From NCBI GenBank assembly GCA_030737835.1, contig CM060848.1, positions 12,508,323 to 12,572,322 of the forward strand: a stretch of DNA of 64,000 bases, in the 5' to 3' direction. The first letter of the stretch is position 1. Each line of letters begins with the position of its first letter. Below, in pieces: positions 10,896 through 25,400 of this stretch. Made by a program: the position numbers and the translations under genes. Source of the stretch: Acorus gramineus. Its lineage: Eukaryota > Streptophyta > Magnoliopsida > Acorales > Acoraceae. The notes under the pieces were generated by a model. It saw nothing but the letters and a program-made list of their open reading frames with translations. It did not search any database and had not been told where the DNA came from.

Positions 10896-11820
10896 GGGTT
10901 AAAGACATCTAAGTCCCTACAAACATGGAAAAACCCATATAAGTCCCTACTAAAATTGGAACAGACATACGAGTCCCTGAAAACTCAAAAAAACTCAATT
11001 ATCATCCCTGAGTTAAATTTCCATCCAAACTTAACGGAATATTCTCAGAATATTCAATCACATATAATTGTATAGACATTGAAGTCCTTATAAACAGTCA
11101 TAAAGACAAATTAGTCCCTACAAAAGACAAAATTACCCCTAAAAGATTTTTACATTTAATTGGATAAACATTATAGTCTTTATAAATAATTGTAAAGACA
11201 AAATGGTCCCTGTAAAAGATCAAAATGCCCCTGAAGAATGCATTCTACCGGTTAAAATATTGGTTTTACATCCAAATTGTGATCTTCAGGTGGAGTGTGA
11301 TTGATAAGATAGAAGATGAAAAAATAAATAAAAAAAATTATATTATTTGTCTTTATGATTGTTTATAAGGACTGCAATGTTTACACAATTAAATGTAAAA
11401 ATCCTTCAGGGGTATTTTTGTCTTTTACAGGGACCAATTTGGCTTTACGATTGTTTATAAATACTGTAATGTCTATTCAATTAAATGTAAAAGTCTTTCA
11501 GGAACAATTTTGTCTTTTGCGGGGATTAATTTTCTTTATGATTATTTATAGGGACAGTAATGTGTACACAATTTTAGGGACAATTTTATCTTTTGCAGGG
11601 ATTAATTTGTCTTTATGACTGTTTATAAGGACTTCAATGTCAACACAATTATATGTGATGGAATATTATGGGAATATTCCGTTAAGTTTGGATGAAATTT
11701 TAACTCAGGGATGATAATTGGGTTTTTCTGAGTTTTCAGGGACTTGTACGTCTGTCCCAATTTTAATAGGGACTTATATGGGTTTTCTCATGTTTGTAGG
11801 GACTTAGATGTCTTTAACCC
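10896..11820. mobile_element. Fold-back / long-TIR element, 925 bp
   Basis: The ends GGGTTAAAGACATCTAAGTC and its complement at 11801-11820 begin inverted arms that stay similar for about 300 bp on each side. Successive matched blocks include GTCCCTACAAACATG, AATTTCCATCCAAACTTAAC and GGAATATTC. The two arms face each other across a short centre near 11250-11390. Internal blocks of the form 'AGGGACNAATTTTGTCTTTTGCAGGG' type (shortened here) repeat several times in the right arm. Flanks AAAAATATA and AAATAGGTA are a weak 9-bp match. No protein-coding capacity. It lies about 530 bp upstream of the DAHP synthase start. Confidence 0.8.
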
Positions 11821-12205
11821 AAATAGGTATATGCTTTCGGAGATATCCCAAACCCTTTAAAGACAATGACTATTCATTCAGGTATGTGATATACACTTTT
11901 TATCAAAAACATATATTTCATTAATTATTAAAATATGTGTGGTATGCGTTTTAGAATGTAAAAAACTAAAAAAGATTTAGGATAACATTTTGCCATTAAT
12001 AAAATAAAAAAAAACTTTGTTAGATATGTCTCAATTTCAGTCCCATTTACTTACATTTTCCTTTTTAAAAAGTCCTCGTATCTTCCCCAACTTCTTTCCC
12101 AAACTACCCCTCCCTCCAGCCCTCCCAACTACCCCCTCTCACCAAACCCCTCCTTCCTCTTCCATTCTCTCCCCCTCAAACACCCAAAAGATTGCCCAAA
12201 ACCCC
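11821..12205. other. Upstream region of the DAHP synthase gene
   Basis: AT-rich up to about 12050, then C-rich and CT-rich up to the TATA box at 12206. Probably contains the proximal promoter. No specific transcription-factor site is claimed. Confidence 0.5.
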
Positions 12206-12212
12206 TATAAAA
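12206..12212 (+). promoter_or_regulatory. TATA box of the DAHP synthase gene
   Basis: TATAAAA, 142 bp before the start codon, in a C-rich context. It predicts transcription starting near 12236-12242 and a CT-rich leader of about 105-110 nt that ends in an AGAGAGAGA stretch. Position and downstream leader fit a plant core promoter. Not experimentally shown. Confidence 0.65.
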
Positions 12213-12347
12213 CACGTCTCATTGTCTCCTCTCCTTTCTTCAGTGCCTCCCCATCAATCAAAACCTCCTCTTTCCACCTCTCTCTCAATCTCTCAAGAGA
12301 GATCCAAATAACCCACACAAACACAAGAGAAAGAGAGAGAGAAAACC

Positions 12348-15624
<3,277 letters not shown>

Positions 15625-15774
15625 AAGAAGGAGATTTGTGTGTTATTGTGTAGGTATGATTCCTAGTGACCTACCTTATTATACTTATTGTCTTTGCGGG
15701 AGATTTTGTTTGTATCATTGAATCACCTTGGGCAAGCATACCTGAACAAATGTGTTTGAACCTTTTGGGAGAGG

Positions 15775-15780
15775 AATAAA
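15775..15780 (+). promoter_or_regulatory. Poly(A) signal of the DAHP synthase gene
   Basis: AATAAA about 150 bp after the stop codon, in a T/G-rich 3' region. Probable polyadenylation signal; the cleavage site is not determined. Confidence 0.5.
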
Positions 15781-16744
15781 GCAAAAGATACTGCTATATC
15801 CAAAGAGAGTTTTTTCTAGGTTTCTCATGTTTTAATGTTAGCACTTGTCGATCAAAAATGTGATGGGACAATTGCCTATCTTTTTCTGAGGGAAAAAAAA
15901 AATGCATGTAGCCCTCTCAGAGTTTCCTTTAACCGTCTGAAACTAGGGTGTAGTTAAGCTAACTAATGATCACATATTATTAAATTATCATATTGTCTCC
16001 GTTTGAATCATGTCTGTATCATCTCAAATCATCTGTTTTTTACTCAAATCAGTCTTTTTATTCCATTAAACAAGTTGAATGCTCTCTTTTACGGACCGGT
16101 GGGACCATGGGAGAATGAAGACTTTAATTAGGTGATTGTGGAAGCAATGATATTTTGGTTAATTTGCAGGATAATTTTTGAAATTTTTGTAAATGTGAGG
16201 GGGTTATATGAATATGTATTTTCGGGCCACTATTAAATCACAATATTTTTGGAATATTTTTCTAATATAGACTTTAATTTAACTCAAGGGGCGGCTATAT
16301 ACTAAACCATGATCAAAATGAAAGGGTTATATAGAATTTTAAAAAAATTAGGAGTTTATGAATATTCGCAATATTTGAGGGAACTATGCACAATTTTTTA
16401 AAAAATACATTACATGTAGATTTTTTTAAGATCTCACATTGCTTTGATTTATTATTTTATGTAAGTAAAAAAAAATACATGTTCAAATAAATTTAATATG
16501 CTTATTTTTACAAAATAAATAAATAGATGAACAAATATTTTATCTAATAAAATATATACACTAAATTTAAGATTGTTTACTAGGACAACATGCAAGATGC
16601 AACAACCCCCATGTGCAAGTTTTCTATTGTATTCGAGTACCTATTCCCAAGTGAATTGGCAAACCAAACAATCATGTTTATGCATTGTATATCTGTCAAT
16701 TACAATAAATGAGCACGTGAAGTGGTGAACAACTCATTCCAGCA
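15781..16744. other. Intergenic, with degraded MITE A-like DNA
   Basis: About 16160-16400 carries inverted 'GGGGGTTATATGAATATG' and 'GGGTTATATAGAATTTT' type words resembling the ends of MITE family A (10068-10538), but the middle differs. Otherwise AT-rich, no gene. Confidence 0.45.
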
Positions 16745-17010
16745 AGATTCTTATAATCTCATCACAATCTCAATATCAGTTTATACATTAAATAGTATAT
16801 CTTATCTAATGATGTACATATTTTTATAAAAATAAAACACAGACTTCAATGAATTGCATGGATGTATTTATAGAAAATATAAAAAAATTCTTTTAAAACA
16901 TATGTCTTATTAATGTAAGCATATGCATCGTTAATTTTCAATTGACACATATAAGACTAAAATTGAAGCTAAAAATGAATCTAATATAACAACCGCCATC
17001 ATATATTGAG
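16745..17010 (+). mobile_element. MITE family B, degraded copy
   Basis: Shares the ordered blocks of the intact copy at 41747-42023: CTTCAATGAATTGCATG, TTTATAGAAAATATAAAAAA, AACATATGTCTTATTAATGT, and an end like AAAATGAATCTAATATAACA. The left inverted terminus is decayed. Confidence 0.6.
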
Positions 17011-17594
17011 TGAATTCAAGAATAACAATTTTGTTACAATACAATCACTTCTATAAACACGACTGCTTTAGAAAAGGTAGGTACTACTACGGCATTAAGC
17101 ATTCTTGTATAAATCACTTCGTCAACTTTTATTGCAAGGCTTAAAAGGTGGTTGAGAACAACTAACATCTTAGTCCCACCCATTACATCACACTTTGTAT
17201 TTTTTATTATTATTGGTGTGACTTTGACATTTGTGAATTAGGTGAGTTCGTTGATGATCCGCTTATCCAACAAAAGGATTTTATTTTAATAATAAGAAAA
17301 AAATATGGGTAGGTGAGTGAGTGTTATCCGATGAATCCGCAACTTGTGAGTGGAATATTTGAACTATAATTGATGCAAACGTTCCTCTTATTAAAAGAAA
17401 AATAATTGATGCAAACGTAAGCGTGACATATCGGGTAATTCCATAGAATATTGAATAATATAATTGATGCCCAACCCACACGGAAGTTTTGATTTTTTTA
17501 AAATAATAAATCTTATCTAATAAATTAAATGAATTCATTTTAGCAAATGTAAAATTTTTAACAAAGTATAAAATGGTTATGGAGGTACATGAAT
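17011..17594. other. Intergenic, no gene seen
   Basis: AT-rich. ATAATTGATGCAAACGT occurs twice (about 17367 and 17401), a small direct repeat. An 85-codon minus-strand frame at 17281-17538 has no recognisable domain. Confidence 0.45.
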
Positions 17595-18100
17595 AGATCT
17601 GTCAACAGGTTTCGATTCGGATCCAGTTATACGTGTAATATATCCGACCTGATTTTAACCTGACTTGGTGGACCTGAACATACAAACGGGTCGGCTTCTG
17701 GTCTATCCCGACCTAACCCGACCCATTAAACTTGAGACCCTACTGTTTTATATATATGCTTATATGTTATTAGGCTATTAGTATTAGTTGACTTATTTTA
17801 TTTCTTATTTATCAAGTTATAAAGCCATACTCCATAGTCTTAACTAACTCATTTTCGTTGCGTTGATGTTACAACTTGCAAGAACTTGACTGTTTAATAT
17901 GTAATAAACTTAGAAATGCATTGTGGTTGGTTTGTTTTGAAAAATTAACTTATTAGCTTTTGAATTTATATAATTTAATTAGTTTGTTGCATGATTTATG
18001 TTTATTGTTTAGGTTAATACGTTAGTATTTATTGTTTTGAATGTTGTTTAGGTTAATATGTAGTTTTTATTGTTTTGAATGTTTACTTTGTGACACACAA
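17595..18100 (-). mobile_element. Degraded hAT element related to 53409-54264
   Basis: Begins ATCTGTCAACAGGTTTCGAT, a worn form of the GCCTGTCAACGGGTC terminus. It continues with ACGTGTAATATATCCGACC, CGACCTAACCCGACCC and repeated TTGTTTAGGTTAATA words. These match, in reverse, the interior of the complete element at 53409-54264. The right terminus is not recognisable. Confidence 0.6.
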
Positions 18101-19273
18101 ATAACCATCAACTCTCCCTCAGTATATAAAGAATGATTGACTTAGTGATAAAATCCAGCACTAAGGCACTAAATTCATTCACCTTTTTTGAATTGTACAA
18201 ATATAGTGTCATGACATAAAGCTCAATAATAATTAATGCTCTATTATAAAATTTTCCTAATAGAATGATAAGGCCAGCTGAACGGAAACAAATTCATGAG
18301 TTTTGAATTTTTTTATTTTTTTAACTACCCTCGGGTCAAGTCTAACTATTCTACCCTTACAAATTAAAGGAATTATTATCTATATCATTTCTAAAATAAA
18401 TAGCCTTCTCTTTTTTTTTTACCCACCGTTTATATAATTTTGATTTTATAACTAAGAAACTATGTTATAATTGGTATATGTGTAGTGGGAATATTGATTG
18501 TGTATTAGATATTGATTTATGTTTCTGAATTTAGTTTTTATTTTTATAAATGAGTTTAGATATTATTATAATTGGTATAATAGTTTTTATTATTTGCATT
18601 CGTTAAATATTTATAAAAAAATACTACTTTTTTATAATTATGATATGGGTAAAGAAATAAATTCTGTAAGTATATGTATAATAGTAAGAGTATTTTAAAC
18701 ATTTAAATCAAATTCCTTATCATTTTTCATGTATGGACCAAATACTGAAAAGTGATTCTTCAGAGAAATCCACTACTACTAGCGAATCAAACAGTATGAT
18801 AGAATATGGATTCTTGATAAAATAATTCCTTGCGAAATAATTCCACAAAAAAAAAATGACACGAACCAAACGAGAAACTTGATTTTTCATAAAATTTTAC
18901 TGGATTATGGGGAGGTGGAGGGGTGCTAGAAAGGTAACCGAACTACCTCTCATATTATAGAGAGCGACGAGAGGAATCCAAGGATGGTGACACTGGTTGC
19001 TAGAGATGAGCAGGTCGACCCGAATGATTTTTTTGAAATGATGATATGAGTATAAAGAAACGGTTGAAATTTGTTCGAAAAAGCTGGGGATAGGTTTCAG
19101 GAGGAGGAAAATATAGGATATTAAGTGAATAATAATATTATATTTTACCTTTTTAACTATTTAAAAAAGTCAAATAGACAATCAATAAGAGAATGACACA
19201 TAATAAGGCTTCTTAAGTGTTTTGAATTTTTAAAAAATTCAATATCTTGGAGCCTAGGTATTATGACTCTTTT
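18101..19273. other. Intergenic, no gene seen
   Basis: AT-rich with no frame of interest. A short GC-richer patch at 18900-19020 does not translate to a known domain. Confidence 0.45.
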
Positions 19274-19548
19274 GGATAATGTTACATCCAATCTATTTTT
19301 CAGCGTCAAATCTAGTCAATAAGTGTTTTGAATTTTTTTAAAAATATTAAAACTTATTTAATGACATACGTGTTTTTATATAATAAATAAAAATGAAATA
19401 ATATATTCTAATGAATTGCATAGATATGCATTTATAAAAAATGTAAAAAACATTTATTGAACCATATACCTTGTTAAGATAAGTACATGATTTGATAATT
19501 TTGTATCGATGCATATGAGACTGTAATTGGGTTGGAATAAAAATTGAG
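19274..19548 (+). mobile_element. MITE family B copy (left of an inverted pair)
   Basis: Starts GGATAATGTTACATCCAATC, like the intact copy at 41747, and follows the family block order to ATTGGGTTGGAATAAAAATT near 19540. The expected right terminus is replaced by an inverted partial copy. Confidence 0.7.
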
Positions 19549-19690
19549 AGTATATGCGTCGATAGAAAATCACCAGAGCATATACTCATATTAACAATGT
19601 ACATGTTTCAATAGAAATCTTTTTTTGTTTTCTATAATTGCATTCATGTAATTAATTGGAGTATATGTTTTATTTTTTGTGAAAATATTT
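19549..19690 (-). mobile_element. Inverted partial MITE family B copy
   Basis: Reading the minus strand gives the family blocks AAACATATACTCC, TTACATGAATGCAATTATAG, ATTTCTATTGAAACATGTAC and GTTAATATGAGTATATGCTC in order. It abuts the forward copy, so the two can fold back on each other over roughly 100 bp. Confidence 0.6.
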
Positions 19691-19784
19691 ACCTCATTAG
19701 CATAGGTGGACCTAAAGGTTGGCTATAGCTCGGCCCAGATTTTGTATTTTTTTATTTTTGTTATTTGTGATATATATTAAGATA

Positions 19785-20062
19785 ATCTTACATACAGTCT
19801 TTTATCCAGTCCCAATTCCAGTCTATACACGTTTTGAATTTTTTTAAAATAGTACATATATTATCTAATGATATACACGTTTTTATGAAAAATGGAATAT
19901 ATTTTCTAATAAATTGCATAAATACATTTATAAAAATGTGAAAAATTTCTATTGAAACATTTATTTTGTTAATGTGAGTATATGCTCCAGATTTTTTTTA
20001 TCGACACATATAAGATTAGAATTGAGACCGAAAAAAAAAATGATATGTCCAACCCCTTCTAC
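19785..20062 (+). mobile_element. MITE family B copy
   Basis: Starts ACATACAGTCTTTTATCCAG and follows the family order through TAATAAATTGCATAAATACA, TTAATGTGAGTATATGCTCC and CGACACATATAAGATTAG to ATGTCCAACCCC. Both termini have drifted; the target duplication is unclear. Confidence 0.65.
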
Positions 20063-21061
20063 AACCCCATTTACAATCCACATCATTTTCTTTTTTAAAA
20101 AATTTATGCACCCTTCTATTGAAATACATATTATATGAAATGATTTATATACTGAAATAGAATAAAAAAAATTTTATATTAATTAGTAATATAATCCACC
20201 ATAAAATATTATCCTCGATGCGTACCCACTTCTTAAATAATGTATATTATTTTTTAAAAATTTAAAACATGAATATTATACACTGGAATTCGAGTTGAAA
20301 GACAGGCTGTAAATATTATTATTATTTTGCTTTCATGAGATTCAACATAAAACGTTGAAATCATCGACCCAATTTTTTTGTACAGGGGCATTATGAGAGT
20401 GACACATAAATTGTAAAGCTATAATAATAAATCACTTTTTTAACACCATGCGTTTCTGTCCGATCTGACATTCTGACATGCCCCTTCACAGTTCTCAACC
20501 TCTTTTATCTCTCCCTTCTATCTATCAGTCTCTCTTCCTTTCTTCCCTCCATCAATCTATCTATTCATTGAAGTAAATTCTACGTTGAATCATGTTCACA
20601 ACTAGGTCATCTTGACCCTCCCTCAAAACGATGTAGATTGAATCTCGACCTAGAAACATAAATAAGCCACTTTTGTGTCTTAAGAGTTGATTGATGAAGC
20701 TTTGAGCTCACACTACCAGTAGTAATTTGATCTTTGTTGGAACGTAGAGGTCTTAGATTCTCATACGGACTACATCATCTCCCCTAACCACAATTTGAAA
20801 CAAGATGGTGCAAGTTTATCAAAGCAAGTAAGCATAGTAGAAATCAAGTTTCATTAAATTATTTAATACAAAATTACACTTTTTAAAATGGTACTTAAAG
20901 CAGCCCCTAAACTATGACCCTGTTATTGTCAACTCCCCTTCTAGGTGAAAGCAATTTTTTTTTCTAAGATGGCTCACCTAAAAACCGAAGACGTGACAAC
21001 AACGTACGTTTTTTTCTTCTCTCACCAGATTCAGAATATCTCTTCCAACAAAGGGTGTCCT
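20063..21061. other. Intergenic, no gene seen
   Basis: AT-rich to about 20440, then a CT-rich stretch (20490-20570) and mixed sequence. No recognisable frame, transposon end or RNA gene. Confidence 0.45.
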
Positions 21062-21270
21062 CACTTAGTGATCATAGCACGGTTCAGGGCTTAGCGGTGT
21101 TATCGATAGATCCTGGATTTGAGTCTTGGCGCTTATTTATCTACCTGTTTGTTGGTGATTATTTGAAAGAATTTTTTATAGGACCGGGGCAAACAGGCGG
21201 AGATAGCCTTCCCAATTCAACCGTAAGATCAGTCACGGAAGGGTCTCTTCGATATAAAAAAAAAAAAAAA
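21062..21270 (+). mobile_element. tRNA-derived SINE, family 1, copy 1
   Basis: A-box-like GATCATAGCACGGTTCAGG and B-box-like GGATTTGAGTCTTGGCG near the 5' end mark a Pol III promoter derived from a tRNA. The body contains AACAGGCGGAGATAGCCTTC and ends in about 15 A. The same body occurs at 52812-53052. The tail is followed by a 14-G run (21272-21285), and no target duplication is visible. Confidence 0.78.
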
Positions 21271-21271
21271 T

Positions 21272-21285
21272 GGGGGGGGGGGGGG
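21272..21285 (+). repeat. Poly(G) run
   Basis: Fourteen consecutive G directly after the SINE poly(A) tail and one T. Prone to length variation and sequencing error. Confidence 0.85.
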
Positions 21286-21324
21286 TGGAGGGGAGGGATA
21301 ATTCTTCTTCTTAAAAGATACATA

Positions 21325-21845
21325 TATGTAATAGACCCTCTGGAAACTATCTGAAATCCATATAACCCCCTAACTTTTTCTAAAGTCAACCCCTTGAAAA
21401 CACATGTAAATTCAAATAGCCCCCTGAGATAATTTTCGTTGACAGATTAAGATTATTATGTAAATATTCTGTCTGATTAACCGTATCTGAAAACATTGTA
21501 TACCAAAACCCTACAATGTGTTAAAAATGTAAAAAAAAATCTTCTGTAAATGACAATTTAAGCCATTTCGGATAGAGTTTTATTATCTATCCAGAAGGAT
21601 AAAATCATCATGTACAGAAGATTTTTTACATTTTAACAAATTGTAAAGGTTTGTTGGTATACTGTGTTTTCATTCAATATTAATAAAATAGATATTCATA
21701 GAATATTCTTCATTTATCAATAAAAATTTAATTAAGGAGGTTATTTGAATTTATATATAATTTTTAGGTTGTTATATAGACTTTAAAAAAATTAATGAGT
21801 TATATGAATTTCAAACAATTTATGAAAGATTATTTAGATTTTTCC
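21325..21845. mobile_element. MITE family A, copy 2
   Basis: Shares with 10068-10538 the ordered blocks AACTATCTGAAATCCATATA, CGTTGACAGATTAAGA, CTACAATGT and an internal inverted pair (AATCTTCTGTAAATGA near 21538 and TACAGAAGATTTTTTACA near 21613). The right end again reads as the complement of the left. Confidence 0.65.
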
Positions 21846-21929
21846 CACGTATAATATATAAAACATAAAAGACCCGCGGTTGGCTTGTGAAAATGTACCA
21901 ACAATGCATCCTTGGATACAGGAAATGAT

Positions 21930-22150
21930 TAGTACAGTTTATATTAATTTTTTTAAAAATAATAAATTTAATCTAATATGACATATATTTTTATATAAAA
22001 TAAAATATATATTAATCAATAAATTGCATAAACACATTTATATAAAAAATTTCTAAAAAGAGACATATCTGACTAATTATGAGTATTATCACATTTTTAA
22101 GATATATGGGACTGGTATTGGACCACAAAAATGGTTGGCCATCTGGAAGA
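21930..22150 (+). mobile_element. MITE family B, degraded fragment
   Basis: Family blocks AATCAATAAATTGCATAAAC, TTTATATAAAAAATTTCT and GATATATGGGACTGG appear in order. The left and right termini are lost. Confidence 0.5.
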
Positions 22151-22160
22151 ATGATTTCCA

Positions 22161-22493
22161 AATTGTAAAAGACCAATAAAAACCAAATACTACGGGACAA
22201 CAAATCAAATCAACTCATGTTTCGATGAAACAGCATGTGAAGCAAAGCAACATAATCCATTCATCTCTGTTAACCATATAAGTAGAATATCACAAGAGCC
22301 CATACATGGGATAAAAGATTTTAACATATCCTTCAACAATTCAACTTCTAGACTATATCATGGCAATGTTCATCAACACGGCATGATATGCCTTTCATAG
22401 GATAGCTAAAAAGGAGGGGAGGAATAAGCCCTACATCAACATAGAGATGATAATGATTTAATGATCACAGAAATCTTGCAAGCACAAAAGCTT
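22161..22493 (-). other. 3' region of the PABN gene
   Basis: Follows the stop codon at 22494-22496 and probably contains the 3' UTR. No clear AATAAA was found close to the stop on the minus strand. Confidence 0.4.
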
Positions 22494-25400
22494 TTAAAAG
22501 TAGGGCCTGTAACGCATAGGACGTCGGAATCTGGGAACCTTCCTGCAAAAACCCAACAAACAAGATTGTCACCTATCTGAATTATCAATGACAAGGAAGA
22601 TAAAATCATCAGTAGTAGCGCTATATATAACACACCCATATCCGTAAGGGGAGTAGAAAAACGGAGGTACATATGGCCTTCTGAATCGATAACCCATATA
22701 TGGATTAAAACGGCGTCCACGGGGAACCTTCAGCCCGGGAACATTGGTTCTCTTGGCTAATACCTGCAAAATAAAAAATCATGCCGTGAGAAAAGCAGCA
22801 TATAGAATGGAATGATGCATGGATACAACTCCCAATGACCTATGCTCTTATGCACCTTCAATTGCCGGCCATGCAGTTCAGATTCATTCAGCAGTAGGGC
22901 CTCTTGGACAGCCTCGACTTCAAGAAACTCAACATAGGCAAAGCCTTTTGGCTGTCCAAATTTGTCTGTCAGAATTGTCACCCTGTTCACAGTTCCACAG
23001 GACTGGAAATGCTGCTGCACTTCCTCAGGGGTGCATGAGTAATCAACCTTCAATACACAACACACGAAAGCATGTGAGACTTGGTTATGGACACAACAGC
23101 AATACCACTAAGCAAATTCATGGTTGCAAAAATTTGCAGCAGAGAGAACATCCAGGGTATGCGAAATGGACACCTTCATGGCATATAAACTCAATCATGA
23201 TTGTACTGTATAAATTAAAAAAGGGGACACTATTCCTAAACACAGTAATGTGAAGATGAACAACCTAAGCATCAAAGTGATAACAAACTAGGCAACAGAA
23301 AATTTTAATGTATCTGCAATGTGCATGTTTGGACAGAGGCCTCTAAATGGAATTGCTATAAATCATCATTCGAAAAACCCTAAAACATTTCAAGGCACTT
23401 GCAGATAGTGGACAACAAATTACCAAACAGGTTTTTTTTTATAGGTATGCGGTGGAACTAAACCTTATGGTCGCAAATTTTGTAGTCAACCATTTGAAAG
23501 TATATCTCCAGATAAGAAAAGGTGTTACAAGCCTTCGAAAATGAAAGTAAAAAAAAAATTGATCACACTGCGCGTGTGAAAAAGCATATTACCACATCAT
23601 AGAAGAAAGAAATTGGAAATGCTGATAATGGAAAATGGTAAAAGATCTCGTAAATGATTTATGTGATGTAAAACAGCATTGATAAAACAAACTATCTCTG
23701 TGCAAATAGAATAACAAAATTCAAATAAGATTTCAAAGTGCATACATTAGCATATCAAGCATATACACACTCAAATTCCTAAATGGCGTGATGTCAACTG
23801 ACAGTACTTGAACCACTCAGAGAAGAGGAGCATCAGAAGACCTAATCAAATCTATATATTTGCAAGAATATGTTTACAGGTCCTTTGTTCAATGTTTTAT
23901 GCTCTCCAGTCTCCACTGATGTACAAATATGGTCCCAAAAACTCATTTAATTACCATTAACAAGACATTCAAAACAAAAATTCCTTTTCTATTATCAAAT
24001 CAAAGGTGGTTTAACTGATCACTTTTAACAGAGTTGAACCAAAATTACAAGGTGCAAAAACGAGCTAATCTAAGATATTTATAGCACTATTTCCTATAAA
24101 TATAATTTAGGGTCATTGAAGGAAATTCAGTAACACCAAGTATCTATGTAATGAAATTTCCAATAGATAAACTACTTGATGAAATGTGTGAGATCTATGA
24201 TCATAAAAATGAAACATTATCTATGTTCAAAATGAAGTTCATTGGTGAGATAAGGATGAAAAACATAAGAAGAGATGAAATAGCAGAAGAGGAGAACAAG
24301 ATAGGAAAGTCAAAGGTCTAAGATCCTACGTGGTGGCAAATCAGCCTCAAAATCATCCTGAGCACCAATGTAGTGTCTATTTTAATCTCAGCTAGCCATT
24401 TCAAAAAGACATTCATACAACTAATTTTTCATTAAACTAGGGGTATCAACCTAGACTTTTAAGTAATTTCAATACTACTCTATAGAAATGATAGTCACCT
24501 TGATGGGCTCATTGAATCCTTCCATTTATGCCTATCACGACATGATATGAAGGATACTTCTCAAGATGTCCAGGAACCTAGATGGTGGCAAATCAGCCTC
24601 AATCATCCACAGCACCAATGTGGTGTCTTTTATAAAAAAAAATGAATATACTACCTCTTTGACAAACAGGAGAAAGAATGATGCAAGAACCAACAAATAA
24701 AGAAATAAAAGAAACATGGATAAAGATCCGAGAGCAAGATAACCAGAACCAGCAATAGACAAATGAAGAGGTGGTTTGTCAGAAGGGACAGATGGGATAA
24801 CCATCCATTAGTAGGGTCAGCTAGGGTCCGTATCCGTCATTTGTCCACTGACCAATGAAAAGATGAACCATCAATTTGTCTATCTCAGATTCAAATTTGA
24901 ATCCTGCCAAAAGATTTAGGGAAATATTTGCACCAAGGGGATCAAAGGAAGACTCAATCCGACAGCTAGGAACAGTAATCGTCGATGGGAACACTAAGGA
25001 GAGCTTAAAGGAATGTTCAATTCTCCTAGAATCATATTGAATTTGACAATGGTACCCTTATTGACCCGGATGCTTTGCTCTGGGATATTGCACGTAGCTT
25101 CCAATTCAATGATGGGACATCATGACAATGGGGATATATAGACAACAAAAATAAACAATGGCCAACCTATAGAAATAAAACAGAAAATATATATTGAACA
25201 GTAGAATTGAAGAGAATTAAAGATACTGACAACAGACACATCATCAAGGGCCCAGAAAAGTAAACGTAAAATGAGTGGTACAAAGAAGTGGGGTGAAAGC
25301 AAAAACGAGATGATGTGATAAAAAATAATGGAACGTTTGGGTGGAGACCAAAAGGAGGATGTAAAAGAAAAACACAAAGAACCTAATCCAATGCACAAAG

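Noticed and set aside
22819-23253. Plus-strand frame of 144 codons over PABN exon 4
   Set aside because: Antisense shadow of the RRM exon.
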